Of a DNA stretch of 23,768 bases, positions 7,598 to 14,970 are shown in pieces. Made by a program: the position numbers and the translations under genes. This stretch comes from an uncultured Methylococcaceae bacterium. Its GTDB lineage: Bacteria; Pseudomonadota; Gammaproteobacteria; Methylococcales; Methylomonadaceae. The notes under the pieces are model-generated. The model was given only the letters and a program-made list of their open reading frames with translations, did not search any database and had not been told where the DNA came from. Numbering within the stretch: the stretch's first letter is position 1; every line of letters starts with the position of its first letter. Where the stretch lies: NCBI GenBank assembly GCA_903903365.1, contig CAIUYS010000176.1, forward strand, positions 1 to 23,768, read 5' to 3'.

Positions 7598-9772
7598 CTA
7601 TTTGATAAACAACATTTCTTGATAAGTTGGGTAAGGCCACAATTCATCCGCGATTTCGCCTTCCAGCGCATCGGCATAGTAACGTACTTCATCCATAAAA
7701 GGACGGATGGTTTTTGCACAAAACTGCATGTGTTCTTCGGGTGTTAAAAAATCATGTTGGGCAATAGCGCTGCCGAGCTTGTCAACAGCTTCCATCATTG
7801 ATTTCAGGAGTGCAGCTATCTGGACTAAACGCGCATTATCCAGTTCAACACCGTTGTTTTTAAGGTTGCTTATCGTAGAGGAAAGATCAGACAGGTATTT
7901 TATGGCAGCGGGATAAATACCGGTTTTTGCCATGCTGACCACCAACTTGGCTTCTACTTCAATCGCAAGAATGTATTGCTCGGCATAGATTTCGAACCGA
8001 CTGGCAAGCTCAACAGGCGATAATACACCCAGCTTGTCAAAGAGCTCTTCGATATAAGTTTCTTTTAAAACCGGCAACGCATCGGCGGCTGTTTTAAGAT
8101 TGGCCAAGCCTCGTTCTTCAACCGCCATTTTATGCCATTCGGCAGAATAGCCGTTACCACCGAATACCACAGCACCATGCTGATCAATTATTTCCTTAAG
8201 TGTAGTAAGTATAGCCGTGTCGAGACTGGCACCTTGCGACAATTTACTTTCCAGCGAATCGGCGACCCAGTTGAGAGAATCTGCCAGTAAGGTATTCATC
8301 GTGACTAGCGGGCCGGCTACTGATTGACCGGAACCTACTGCGCGAAATTCAAAACGGTTGCCGGTAAAAGCAAAAGGTGAGGTTCTGTTTCTGTCGCCGG
8401 CATCTTTATTAAAGACGGGTAGAGTATTGATACCCAAATTCATAACGCCAGCATTTAGAGAACCGGTTATTTTGCCGTTACTGATTTGCTCAAAGACATT
8501 ATCCAGTTGCGAGCCCAGATAAACCGACATGATAGCCGGTGGCGCTTCATTGGCACCCAAGCGGTGATCATTACTGGCCGTGGCTATCGTGGCGCGTAAC
8601 AGCGGGCCGTATTTATGTACGCCGCGAATAACTGCGCCGCAGAACAGAAGAAATTGGGTGTTTGAATGCGGCGTAGTCCCTGGATCCAGCAAATTGCCTT
8701 GGGTTGCATTACCGACTGACCAGTTAACGTGCTTGCCTGAGCCGTTAATCCCTTTAAACGGTTTTTCATGCAGCAGACAGACCAAGCCGTGTTTTTTTGC
8801 GGTATTTTTTAAGACCGTCATTAACAGTTGTTGATGATCGGTGGCTACGTTGGCCGCTTCAAAAAAGGGTGCAATCTCGAATTGCCCCGGTGCTACTTCG
8901 TTATGTCGGGTCTTGGCCGGGATGCCCAGTCTATATAATTGTTCTTCGGCATCTTGCATATAAACCTGAATACGTTCAGGTATCGCACCAAAATAATGAT
9001 CATCAAATTGCTGGCCTTTGGCAGCAGAGGCTCCAAACAGTGTGCGACCGGATAGTAACAAGTCAGGACGTTGGTTGACAAAATTGGCATCTACCAGGAA
9101 ATATTCTTGTTCAGCGCCGCAACTGGAATTAACAGGCGCAATATCGGTATGACCCAGAAGTGACAAAACTCTTTTGGCGGCTTTGTTCATGGCTGCGTTG
9201 GCACGCAATAAGGGCGTTTTTTTATCCAGCGCTTCGCCCGTCCAAGACACAAATACTGTTGGAATACACAACGTGGCACCGTTATCGGTGGTCATGATAT
9301 AAGCCGGACTGGTGACATCCCAAGCGGTATAGCCGCGAGCTTCAAAGGTGGAGCGGATGCCGCCGTTCGGGAAAGAAGAGCCGTCCGGTTCGCCTTGCAC
9401 CAGCACTTTACCGCTAAATTCAGAGATGACAGAGCCGTCATTTTGTACGGAGATAAAGCTGTCGTGCTTTTCTGCCGTTGCATTGGTTAACGGATAAAAG
9501 ACATGCGCGTAATACAAGGCGCCTTTGGACAGAGCCCAGTCTTTCATCGCCAAGGCCACTACATCGGCAATGGAAACATCAAGCGCTTCATTGTTTTCAA
9601 TGGTTTTCTTGACGGATTTAAAAACATCTTTAGGCAGACTTTCCTTCATCTTGCTTAACGTAAACACATCACTCGCCCATAAGCTACTCAGTGATTCCGG
9701 AGCTTTGGGAGGCATAGGTTGGCGATTGGTGATGTTTTGAACAGCCTGAACGCGCGTAGCATTTCCAGTCAT
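7598..9772 (-). CDS. glnN: Type III glutamine synthetase (GSIII)
   Basis: ATP-dependent ligation of ammonium to glutamate; cytoplasmic. 724 residues, the usual size of GSIII (GSI is about 470). Visible motifs are CGAEQEYFLVD (from about 218), TRHNEVAPGQFEIAP (about 288-302), NGSGKHVNWS (343-352), and SNDHRLGANEAPPAI (from about 400), a GSIII hallmark, with its own C-terminal helical region. I chose the ATG at 9772, not the upstream in-frame start at 9835. AGGGGA lies just before it, the N-terminus fits the family, and the longer version would run over the sigma-54 element. GSIII is not expected to be adenylylated like GlnA. The sigma-54 promoter and NtrC-like sites imply induction under nitrogen limitation. 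Confidence 0.95.
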   Translation of the reverse strand: MTGNATRVQAVQNITNRQPMPPKAPESLSSLWASDVFTLSKMKESLPKDVFKSVKKTIENNEALDVSIADVVALAMKDWALSKGALYYAHVFYPLTNATAEKHDSFISVQNDGSVISEFSGKVLVQGEPDGSSFPNGGIRSTFEARGYTAWDVTSPAYIMTTDNGATLCIPTVFVSWTGEALDKKTPLLRANAAMNKAAKRVLSLLGHTDIAPVNSSCGAEQEYFLVDANFVNQRPDLLLSGRTLFGASAAKGQQFDDHYFGAIPERIQVYMQDAEEQLYRLGIPAKTRHNEVAPGQFEIAPFFEAANVATDHQQLLMTVLKNTAKKHGLVCLLHEKPFKGINGSGKHVNWSVGNATQGNLLDPGTTPHSNTQFLLFCGAVIRGVHKYGPLLRATIATASNDHRLGANEAPPAIMSVYLGSQLDNVFEQISNGKITGSLNAGVMNLGINTLPVFNKDAGDRNRTSPFAFTGNRFEFRAVGSGQSVAGPLVTMNTLLADSLNWVADSLESKLSQGASLDTAILTTLKEIIDQHGAVVFGGNGYSAEWHKMAVEERGLANLKTAADALPVLKETYIEELFDKLGVLSPVELASRFEIYAEQYILAIEVEAKLVVSMAKTGIYPAAIKYLSDLSSTISNLKNNGVELDNARLVQIAALLKSMMEAVDKLGSAIAQHDFLTPEEHMQFCAKTIRPFMDEVRYYADALEGEIADELWPYPTYQEMLFIK

Positions 9773-9815
9773 TTTATTCCCCTGTGTGAGTTTAAGTGTT
9801 GTTAAAGTATTAAAT

Positions 9816-9831
9816 AGCAATAATCGAACCA
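9816..9831 (-). promoter_or_regulatory. Sigma-54 (-24/-12) promoter of glnN
   Basis: Reading leftward the site is TGGTTCG-ATTA-TTGCT, against consensus TGGCACG-N4-TTGCW: only the C and A of GGCA differ, and the GG-N10-GC spacing is exact. The predicted start of transcription is near 9805, leaving a leader of about 33 nt with the ribosome-binding site. Confidence 0.75.
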
Positions 9832-9916
9832 ACAAGCTAATTTAATTATTGTTACCGTTTAGGGCTGGTAATGGCTTGCAAGGTTAAGGCATACCAATAA
9901 TTCAGTGTGATAAGAG

Positions 9917-9965
9917 TGGGCATTTTCAGTGCAAAAAAACGGGATGTTAGTTCAAAGTTGGTGCG
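9917..9965. promoter_or_regulatory. Candidate NtrC enhancer pair upstream of glnN
   Basis: Two 17-bp windows (9917-9933 and 9949-9965), each with GTGC at the position it has in NtrC sites (TGCACCA-N3-TGGTGCA). The right half-sites are CAGTGCA and TGGTGCG; the left half-sites are poor (about 3 of 7). Centres are 32 bp apart, three helical turns, at about -120 and -152 from the predicted start. This is the geometry of the E. coli glnA enhancer. Weak alone, more credible together with the sigma-54 site. Confidence 0.4.
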
Positions 9966-10251
9966 GTTATTTTAATGACGGCTAATACTCGTTGTTTCAG
10001 TTTTTTTAGCATGACTGAGGCAATCCCGAATAAATCAAGATGCTTTCGTTAGTCGCGACGTGGGTAGCTGTCTGGTTTCATTTATGATTTGGTAGACTTA
10101 ACAGCATCATTTTTTAAAATCAATGAATAAAAATTTGAGCGCCGAGTAATAGACGTATTATTTAGGTTTGTCGCGATGCCATGCCAGAGATTGACACTGT
10201 GACTATAGGCATACGGCTTTCGGGTCGGTGAAGGGTGTTTTTTTTAGGCAA

Positions 10252-10279
10252 AAAAAATGCGCCGTCAGGCGCATTTTTT
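10252..10279 (-). terminator. Intrinsic terminator of the porin gene
   Basis: A perfect 12-bp stem with a 4-nt loop: A6-TGCGCC (10252-10263), gtca, GGCGCA-T6 (10268-10279). Read leftward, past the porin stop at 10303, the GC stem is followed by a run of Ts. It has the same shape on the other strand, so it may be bidirectional. Confidence 0.9.
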
Positions 10280-10302
10280 AAAAGATTACTGAAGTAGTTG
10301 GA

Positions 10303-11727
10303 TTAGAAAGTAACAGTAAAGTCGTTAGAGAATATAAATTGAGCTGTTTTTCCGTCAGCGAAAGTATTAGGCGCGCCATTGGCACCATCTACCCAGTCAT
10401 AGCGGACGTTCGGACGCAAGTTTAGCCATTTTGTGGGTTTCCAGTTTAAACCCGCAGTAACTTCGTAATAACTGGCGGCATTACAGACACCAGCACTACC
10501 AGGTGCGGCATAACTATAACCTGACCCGTTGGTAGCAGCGGCTACACGTCCAGGTGAGCAAACCCGAGCACCGTTCTGATCTCTAAACCATTCAGCCCGC
10601 ATACCGATCGACAAATTATCTTTTAGGTCATAGTATAAATGCGAGTTAATGCCGTACCATTGAGCATCTATGGCATTCGGAGTTCCTGTGGCAAAGTCGA
10701 AAGTGTTGTTGGCCCAGCCATGATCGTGTTGCAGAATTAAGTGGGTTTTATCGGTAATGTTGTGTTTTAGCACAATGCTGTACAGTGCAAAAGGGCTGCT
10801 GTTTTGTTCTGATGTCCCGCCATAAGTACCGCTGATATTAGCTGAAGTGCCCTTATCGGTGCTGGTCCAAGTTGTTCCAAATAGTCCACCCCAGTTACCC
10901 AGTTGCTTGTTAAAGCCGCCATCCCATCCACCAGTGGCGCTACCTGTTGTTACGCCACCCATAACAGACCAATTTGTATCGACGGCATAGTTGCCCATAA
11001 CACCGGTATGGGTGAACGGTTCGCCATATTGCATAGTATAAGCATGGGTATAGAAAAAGTTATCGGGAGCCGGCACCGTTTCATAGCCGATGGGCGTATA
11101 AAAATGACCTGCTTTAACATTCAGACCATTGCCGATAGGGATATAACTCTCCGCGTAAGCTTGTGGCAACGCTATGCCGTAGAAGCGATTACCTCCAGTG
11201 CCAAGAATATTAAGATCCCAATTACTTCTGCTTTTTGCTTCCGCAGTATTGATATCGAATGCGGGAACACCATAAGCCTGCGTAAAAATAGAATCAGTAC
11301 CGAACATGGCATCAAAACGGCCACCAAAAGACCACTCATTACCTTCTGTGGCAACAGCTTTTTGAATGAACATGTTTAATTGATTTAACTGAAACTCACT
11401 GGAGCGATCGCCAAAAGTAACCGGGCCATTAAATCCGTTGGATGGATCATTTGCATTATAGGTAATGCCCGCGTTGCCCCAGCCACCTATGATAATACCG
11501 TTATTTTTTAAAAATTTGGTTTCATTAACATCATATTTTGTCAGAGCAGCGATCGCGCCTTTCGCCTCTTCCGGTGAATATTGTTCGGCTTTTGCATTAG
11601 TGTCTGCTTCAGTCGTATCTTGGGCGGCTTCTACAGCATAAGCGTTAGTCGCTCCCATAGTCATTGATAAAAGACCGCTTGCCGCCACGATAATCATCGG
11701 GTTTTTGCGTTTGGGTATACTTTTCAT
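10303..11727 (-). CDS. Outer-membrane beta-barrel porin, BBP2 (OmpL-like) family
   Basis: 474 residues. A signal peptide covers about 1-31 (MKSIPKRK, hydrophobic core, NAYA-VEA), followed by a short acidic, Ala/Glu-rich linker (about 32-72). The barrel begins with GIIIGGWGNAGITYNAND and FQLNQLNMFIQK (about 77-123), the typical BBP2 opening. Alternating aromatic strands follow, and the chain ends in FTVTF, a C-terminal phenylalanine recognised by the BAM complex. Two cysteines (C390, C415) flank a Gly/Ser/Ala-rich probable surface loop and may form a disulfide. The start has AGAGGA 6 nt upstream. Its terminator and a sigma-54 promoter show it is a single-gene unit. Substrate unknown; its place between two glutamine synthetases suggests uptake of a nitrogen source (inference). 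Confidence 0.87.
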   Translation of the reverse strand: MKSIPKRKNPMIIVAASGLLSMTMGATNAYAVEAAQDTTEADTNAKAEQYSPEEAKGAIAALTKYDVNETKFLKNNGIIIGGWGNAGITYNANDPSNGFNGPVTFGDRSSEFQLNQLNMFIQKAVATEGNEWSFGGRFDAMFGTDSIFTQAYGVPAFDINTAEAKSRSNWDLNILGTGGNRFYGIALPQAYAESYIPIGNGLNVKAGHFYTPIGYETVPAPDNFFYTHAYTMQYGEPFTHTGVMGNYAVDTNWSVMGGVTTGSATGGWDGGFNKQLGNWGGLFGTTWTSTDKGTSANISGTYGGTSEQNSSPFALYSIVLKHNITDKTHLILQHDHGWANNTFDFATGTPNAIDAQWYGINSHLYYDLKDNLSIGMRAEWFRDQNGARVCSPGRVAAATNGSGYSYAAPGSAGVCNAASYYEVTAGLNWKPTKWLNLRPNVRYDWVDGANGAPNTFADGKTAQFIFSNDFTVTF

Positions 11728-11818
11728 GTTAAATCCTCTTGCTTAAGGTTTGGATAAAGATGCTTTGTTGCCAAGTGACAACATAAAATAGTCGGGCATA
11801 CAACACATTAAAACAATT

Positions 11819-11834
11819 AGCAGTTACCATGCCA
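11819..11834 (-). promoter_or_regulatory. Sigma-54 (-24/-12) promoter of the porin gene
   Basis: Reading leftward the site is TGGCATG-GTAA-CTGCT, against TGGCACG-N4-TTGCW, with two differences and exact GG-N10-GC spacing. Predicted start of transcription near 11808, leader of about 80 nt. The stronger -24 half (TGGCA intact) makes this at least as good a match as the glnN promoter. Confidence 0.75.
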
Positions 11835-11895
11835 TATAACTATATTGTTTTTAAACAATAGGTTGACTGTATTTGTTCAATTGTTTCTTTATTAT

Positions 11896-11944
11896 TGTAT
11901 TATTATGGTGCACAGGAGATGTTATTTTGGCTTAAAAGTGTGCA
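11896..11944. promoter_or_regulatory. Candidate NtrC enhancer pair upstream of the porin gene
   Basis: The 17-bp window 11896-11912 has a full TGGTGCA half-site and a left half matching at 4 of 7. It resembles E. coli glnA enhancer site 2 (AGCACTATATTGGTGCA). A weaker window at 11928-11944 ends in GTGTGCA. Their GTGC cores are exactly 32 bp apart, with centres at about -96 and -128 from the predicted start. Confidence 0.45.
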
Positions 11945-12170
11945 ATTTAATTCGTTTTGTTACTTTTTGGTCAAAGAGCAAACCAGATAACTCTGCTTCT
12001 AGTGTAGATATAATCGGTCATGGTGGGGCTGAGCCTTAATAACTAAGGCATCCTCCCTGTTTTGGAATGACCGCACCAAAAGAGAACAATGAGGGGGATT
12101 TATTTTTATTAGTGGCTAATTCATCAAAAAAAATGGTATCTTTACACCGTTTGGCATAAAACACTGATCC

Positions 12171-12192
12171 TATAATAACCAAGTCCAAGGAG
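12171..12192 (+). promoter_or_regulatory. glnA -10 element and ribosome-binding site
   Basis: A perfect TATAAT at 12171-12176 lies 25 bp before the start codon, followed by AAGGAGA at 12186-12192. The best -35 (TTGGCA, 12151-12156) is only 14 bp away, too close for an ordinary sigma-70 promoter, so an activator may be needed. I found no good sigma-54 match upstream of glnA. Confidence 0.5.
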
Positions 12193-12201
12193 ACCATTCA
12201 G

Positions 12202-13611
12202 ATGTCTGCAAAAAAAGTACTTAAAATGATCGAAGAAAACGACGTAAAATTCGTTGATTTTCGTTTTTGTGATACCCGTGGTAAAGAACAACACGTAACC
12301 TTTCCTGCCCATTCTATCGATGAAGATACCTTTGAAGAAGGTAACATGTTTGATGGTTCTTCAGTCGCCGGCTGGAAACATATCAATGAATCAGACATGA
12401 TTTTAATGCCTGATCCATCAACAGCGGTTATGGACCCCTTCTTTGATGACAACACCTTAATCTTGCGTTGCGACATCATTGAGCCAAAAAATATGCAAGG
12501 CTACGAACGTGATCCACGTTCATTAGCCAAACGCGCAGAAAGCTATTTAAAATCAACAGGCATTGCAGATACTGCATTCTTCGGCCCTGAAAATGAATTC
12601 TTTATCTTTGATGATGTCCGTTGGGGCACTGATATGAGTGGTTCATTCTACAAAGTTGACTCAGAAGAAGCGGGCTGGAACTCGGAAAAAGTTTATCCTG
12701 ATGGCAACACCGGTCATCGTCCAGGCGTTAAAGGCGGTTACTTTCCTGTACCTCCGGTTGATTCATTGCAAGATATGCGTTCTGCGATGTGTTTGACTTT
12801 GGAAGAAATGGGTCAAGTTACTGAAGTTCATCATCATGAAGTTGCCACCGCTGGCCAATGTGAAATCGGTGTAAGATTTAACACACTGGTTAAAAAAGCA
12901 GATGAAGTATTGGAACTGAAATACGTTGTTGCCAATATTGCTCACGCTTATGGCAAAACAGCAACATTTATGCCTAAGCCTTTAGTTGGCGACAACGGTA
13001 GCGGTATGCATGTTCACCAATCACTCGCTAAAAACGGCGTTAACCTGTTCACCGGTGATTTATACGGTGGCTTGTCAGAAATGGCTTTGTATTATATTGG
13101 TGGTATTATCAAGCACGCAAAAGCGCTTAATGCTTTTACCAATGCTTCAACCAATAGCTACAAACGTCTGGTTCCCGGCTTTGAAGCTCCTGTTATGTTG
13201 GCTTACTCAGCACGTAACCGTTCAGCTTCCATTCGTATTCCTTTTGTTAACAATCCAAAAGGCCGTCGTATCGAGGTCCGTTTCCCTGATTCAACAGCAA
13301 ATCCTTACTTGGCGTTCTCTGCCATGTTGATGGCCGGTCTGGATGGTATTCAAAACAAAATTCATCCTGGCGATGCCATGGATAAAGACTTGTATGACTT
13401 ACCTGCTGAAGAAGCCAACAACATCCCACAAGTTTGCCATTCATTTGACCAAGCTTTAGAAGCTCTGGACAAGGATCGTGACTTTTTAAAGGCTGGCGGT
13501 GTTTTTACTGACGACGTAATTGACGGCTATATTAAGCTGAAAATGGAAGAAGTGACTCGTATCCGTATGAGTACGCATCCGGTTGAATATGATATGTACT
13601 ACAGCCTGTAA
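12202..13611 (+). CDS. glnA: Glutamine synthetase, type I beta
   Basis: Main ammonium-assimilating enzyme (glutamate + NH3 + ATP), a cytoplasmic dodecamer. 469 residues, standard for proteobacterial GlnA. Metal and substrate motifs are GPENEFF (128-134), HHHEVATAGQCE (210-221), NGSGMHVHQS (265-274), NRSASIRIP (339-347) and EVRFPD (358-363). Tyr398 in DLYDLPAEE (Tyr397 without the initiator Met) is the site adenylylated by GlnE, so activity control by adenylylation is expected. ATG with a strong AAGGAGA 9 nt upstream. It is followed by a clear terminator, and no glnL/glnG genes follow, so it is transcribed alone. Confidence 0.98.
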   Translation: MSAKKVLKMIEENDVKFVDFRFCDTRGKEQHVTFPAHSIDEDTFEEGNMFDGSSVAGWKHINESDMILMPDPSTAVMDPFFDDNTLILRCDIIEPKNMQGYERDPRSLAKRAESYLKSTGIADTAFFGPENEFFIFDDVRWGTDMSGSFYKVDSEEAGWNSEKVYPDGNTGHRPGVKGGYFPVPPVDSLQDMRSAMCLTLEEMGQVTEVHHHEVATAGQCEIGVRFNTLVKKADEVLELKYVVANIAHAYGKTATFMPKPLVGDNGSGMHVHQSLAKNGVNLFTGDLYGGLSEMALYYIGGIIKHAKALNAFTNASTNSYKRLVPGFEAPVMLAYSARNRSASIRIPFVNNPKGRRIEVRFPDSTANPYLAFSAMLMAGLDGIQNKIHPGDAMDKDLYDLPAEEANNIPQVCHSFDQALEALDKDRDFLKAGGVFTDDVIDGYIKLKMEEVTRIRMSTHPVEYDMYYSL

Positions 13612-13642
13612 GCTCTATGCCGGTTTAATACCGGTTTAGAAC

Positions 13643-13689
13643 GGCATAAAACCCCGCAAGTCATTCGGCTTAGCGGGGTTTTTTATGCC
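13643..13689 (+). terminator. Intrinsic terminator of glnA
   Basis: The core stem aaaaccccgc (13648-13657) pairs with gcggggtttt (13673-13682), with a T6 run at 13679-13684. The stem extends outward as ggcat (13643-13647) with atgcc (13685-13689). It starts about 30 nt after the glnA stop. Confidence 0.88.
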
Positions 13690-13783
13690 TGAATGTTTCC
13701 ATCCGGTTTCAGTACGGATGGAATCAATGGATAATGAATCGCAGATACATTTAGCCATGAACGGCCAACATACCTAATGTAGG

Positions 13784-13801
13784 GGTAGAAAATTTTCTAC
13801 C
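13784..13801. repeat. Perfect 18-bp palindrome
   Basis: ggtagaaaa followed directly by ttttctacc, with no loop. It is operator-like in size. A reverse-oriented copy of the ggtagaa word occurs about 80 bp further right (near 13871). No promoter was identified next to it. Confidence 0.7.
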
Positions 13802-14145
13802 ATGATAATACGCAGCATAACTGTGGTGAGGGTTTTTACCCATTAAAATAGCGCGTTACAAACATTTACCCTTCTACCTTGATGCCTTGAACTTGGCTGT
13901 GCATTTTGAAAAAATGGTCGCCGGATTTTCCCGTCACCATAAATTCACGCTTGGCAAAATCAGGCTAAAGCACTCATACCATGCCGTTTTACGATATTCA
14001 ATAAGTTAAACGAGGGGCGACTTGGGGAAGACCGGCCCTTAATTTACTGTAACCGTCAGACAGTTGTTGGCCGTCAATAGTCCGCCAACTTCGATAAAAA
14101 ATTAAATGGCGTTAGTTTTTGTTCAATGTACGGTTACGCCCCTTA

Positions 14146-14159
14146 TGTAAATATTTACA
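14146..14159. repeat. Perfect 14-bp AT-rich palindrome
   Basis: tgtaaatatttaca with no loop, in a stretch without genes about 220 bp past the end of the leftward TIGR04073-type gene. It could be a regulator-binding site or chance in AT-rich DNA. Confidence 0.5.
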
Positions 14160-14379
14160 ATTCGATACTTTGCATAACGACCCATAGCTATCACCGAACT
14201 CCACTATCTGGGTGTCTGCTTTCTCACATATAGGCGCCAGTCAATTTTAGTAAACCAACTAGCATGAACCTAACGATAAATCTTTTTTGAAGCCGGTCAA
14301 ATAAGGTAAGTTGTTGCATTATTGTTAAACAATAAATAGGTAGTCCCCCGGAGTGTGTATAACTGCAAAATCATACACC

Positions 14380-14916
14380 TTACCGCGGTGTTGTCACAGC
14401 AGTTGGAGTCGTTAGTGGGACAGGTACTTGGATAACAGGCTGGTCTGTTTTTTTTGTTTTATCCAGTCGCATTACGTCACCGTAAGTGGTATCTACATCA
14501 AAATCGTCCCAGATATACAGGGGGTGTGCGATCGGTTGGGTAGGTAGCGGAAAGGTAAGTAAATCAGCAACACCGCAACCTGCCCGCCCCAAATTATTAA
14601 CCAGACCTTTAATAAATCCCCCAAATACCCCATAAAAGAAATTGCTTTGATTTATGGTGTTAATGATATTTTTGGGGATTTCCAGCGGACTTGAAATCAG
14701 ATTGGCAAAACCAAGAAGCGCCTTGTTACCGATTTTTTCACCATAGCTTAATGGCTGTAGCGAAACATCAGTAGGGGTGACGGGCGCATAGTGGTTGTTT
14801 TCACCCACTGGATTACCAGTGCCCGGTTGTTCCATACCCGCCTGAGATAAGGGTGTATAGACCGAAAACATGGAAGTGAAAATAACAACAACATAAAAAC
14901 GATTGAATTTAGTCAT
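14380..14916 (-). CDS. Exosortase system-associated protein, TIGR04073 family
   Basis: 178 residues. A signal peptide covers about 1-26 (MTKFNRFY, hydrophobic core, LSQA-GM). The core (about 58-133) has the family pattern: GNKALLGFANLISSPLEIPKN, then a glycine-rich hydrophobic stretch (GVFGGFIKGL), NNLGRAGCGVADLLTFPLP, and a final P-rich segment. The tail (about 150-178) is proline/threonine-rich and disordered. The family takes its name from co-occurrence with exosortase/PEP-CTERM systems; its molecular job is not established. No exosortase is in this window. The start has AGGA 7 nt upstream. It begins 54 bp after the tex stop with no terminator between, so co-transcription with tex is likely. 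Confidence 0.8.
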   Translation of the reverse strand: MTKFNRFYVVVIFTSMFSVYTPLSQAGMEQPGTGNPVGENNHYAPVTPTDVSLQPLSYGEKIGNKALLGFANLISSPLEIPKNIINTINQSNFFYGVFGGFIKGLVNNLGRAGCGVADLLTFPLPTQPIAHPLYIWDDFDVDTTYGDVMRLDKTKKTDQPVIQVPVPLTTPTAVTTPR

Positions 14917-14970
14917 ATCAAATCCTGCGGGTATGTTTGGTAAACCGTGCGTAGAAGCGCCTATTGTACT

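Larger units (their letters stand above)
9773..10302. other. Regulatory gap between glnN and the porin gene
   Basis: The left part holds the glnN sigma-54 promoter (9816-9831) and candidate enhancer sites (9917-9965). The right end holds the porin terminator (10252-10279). In 9966-10250 I see no gene and no strong structure. Confidence 0.55.
11728..12201. other. Divergent regulatory region between the porin gene and glnA
   Basis: 474 bp containing the leftward sigma-54 promoter of the porin, a perfect 18-bp palindrome-like repeat (11843-11860, tattgttt-tt-aaacaata), candidate NtrC sites (11896-11944), and the rightward glnA -10 and ribosome-binding site. The 64-codon frame at 11845-12039 starts with TTG, has no ribosome-binding site and covers the regulatory sites, so I do not call it. 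Confidence 0.6.
13612..14379. other. 768-bp gap between glnA and the TIGR04073-type gene
   Basis: After the glnA terminator there is a 9-bp inverted repeat (13697-13723, ttccatccg/cggatggaa), two perfect palindromes (13784-13801 and 14146-14159) and an 8-bp inverted repeat with 1-nt loop (14319-14335, ttattgtt/aacaataa). A leftward stop-to-stop stretch of about 32 codons ends at 13866; its ATG at 13940 begins MVTGKSGDHFFKMHSQ but has no ribosome-binding site and I do not recognise it. No intact gene is supported. Confidence 0.5.

Noticed and set aside
9773..9835. 21-codon N-terminal extension of glnN
   Set aside because: It has no ribosome-binding site and covers the sigma-54 -12/-24 element; the ATG at 9772 has AGGGGA and fits GSIII length.
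9919..9932. Rightward sigma-54-like GG-N10-GC in TGGGCATTTTCAGTGCA
   Set aside because: No rightward gene follows; the next coding region is on the other strand, and the -12 part is GTGC rather than TTGC.
10903..11379. 158-codon rightward frame inside the porin gene
   Set aside because: Antisense shadow of a well-supported porin coding region; composition is a by-product of the opposite strand.
11929..11946. Possible sigma-54 site TGGC...GTGCAA facing glnA
   Set aside because: GG to GC spacing is 11, not 10, and it is over 250 bp from glnA; GTGCA is better read as part of the enhancer-like pair.
11845..12039. 64-codon rightward reading frame upstream of glnA
   Set aside because: TTG start, no ribosome-binding site, no recognisable domain, and it lies over the candidate enhancer sites.
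13866..13940. Leftward 24-codon frame MVTGKSGDHFF... as a gene
   Set aside because: No ribosome-binding site and no recognised family; kept only as an observation.
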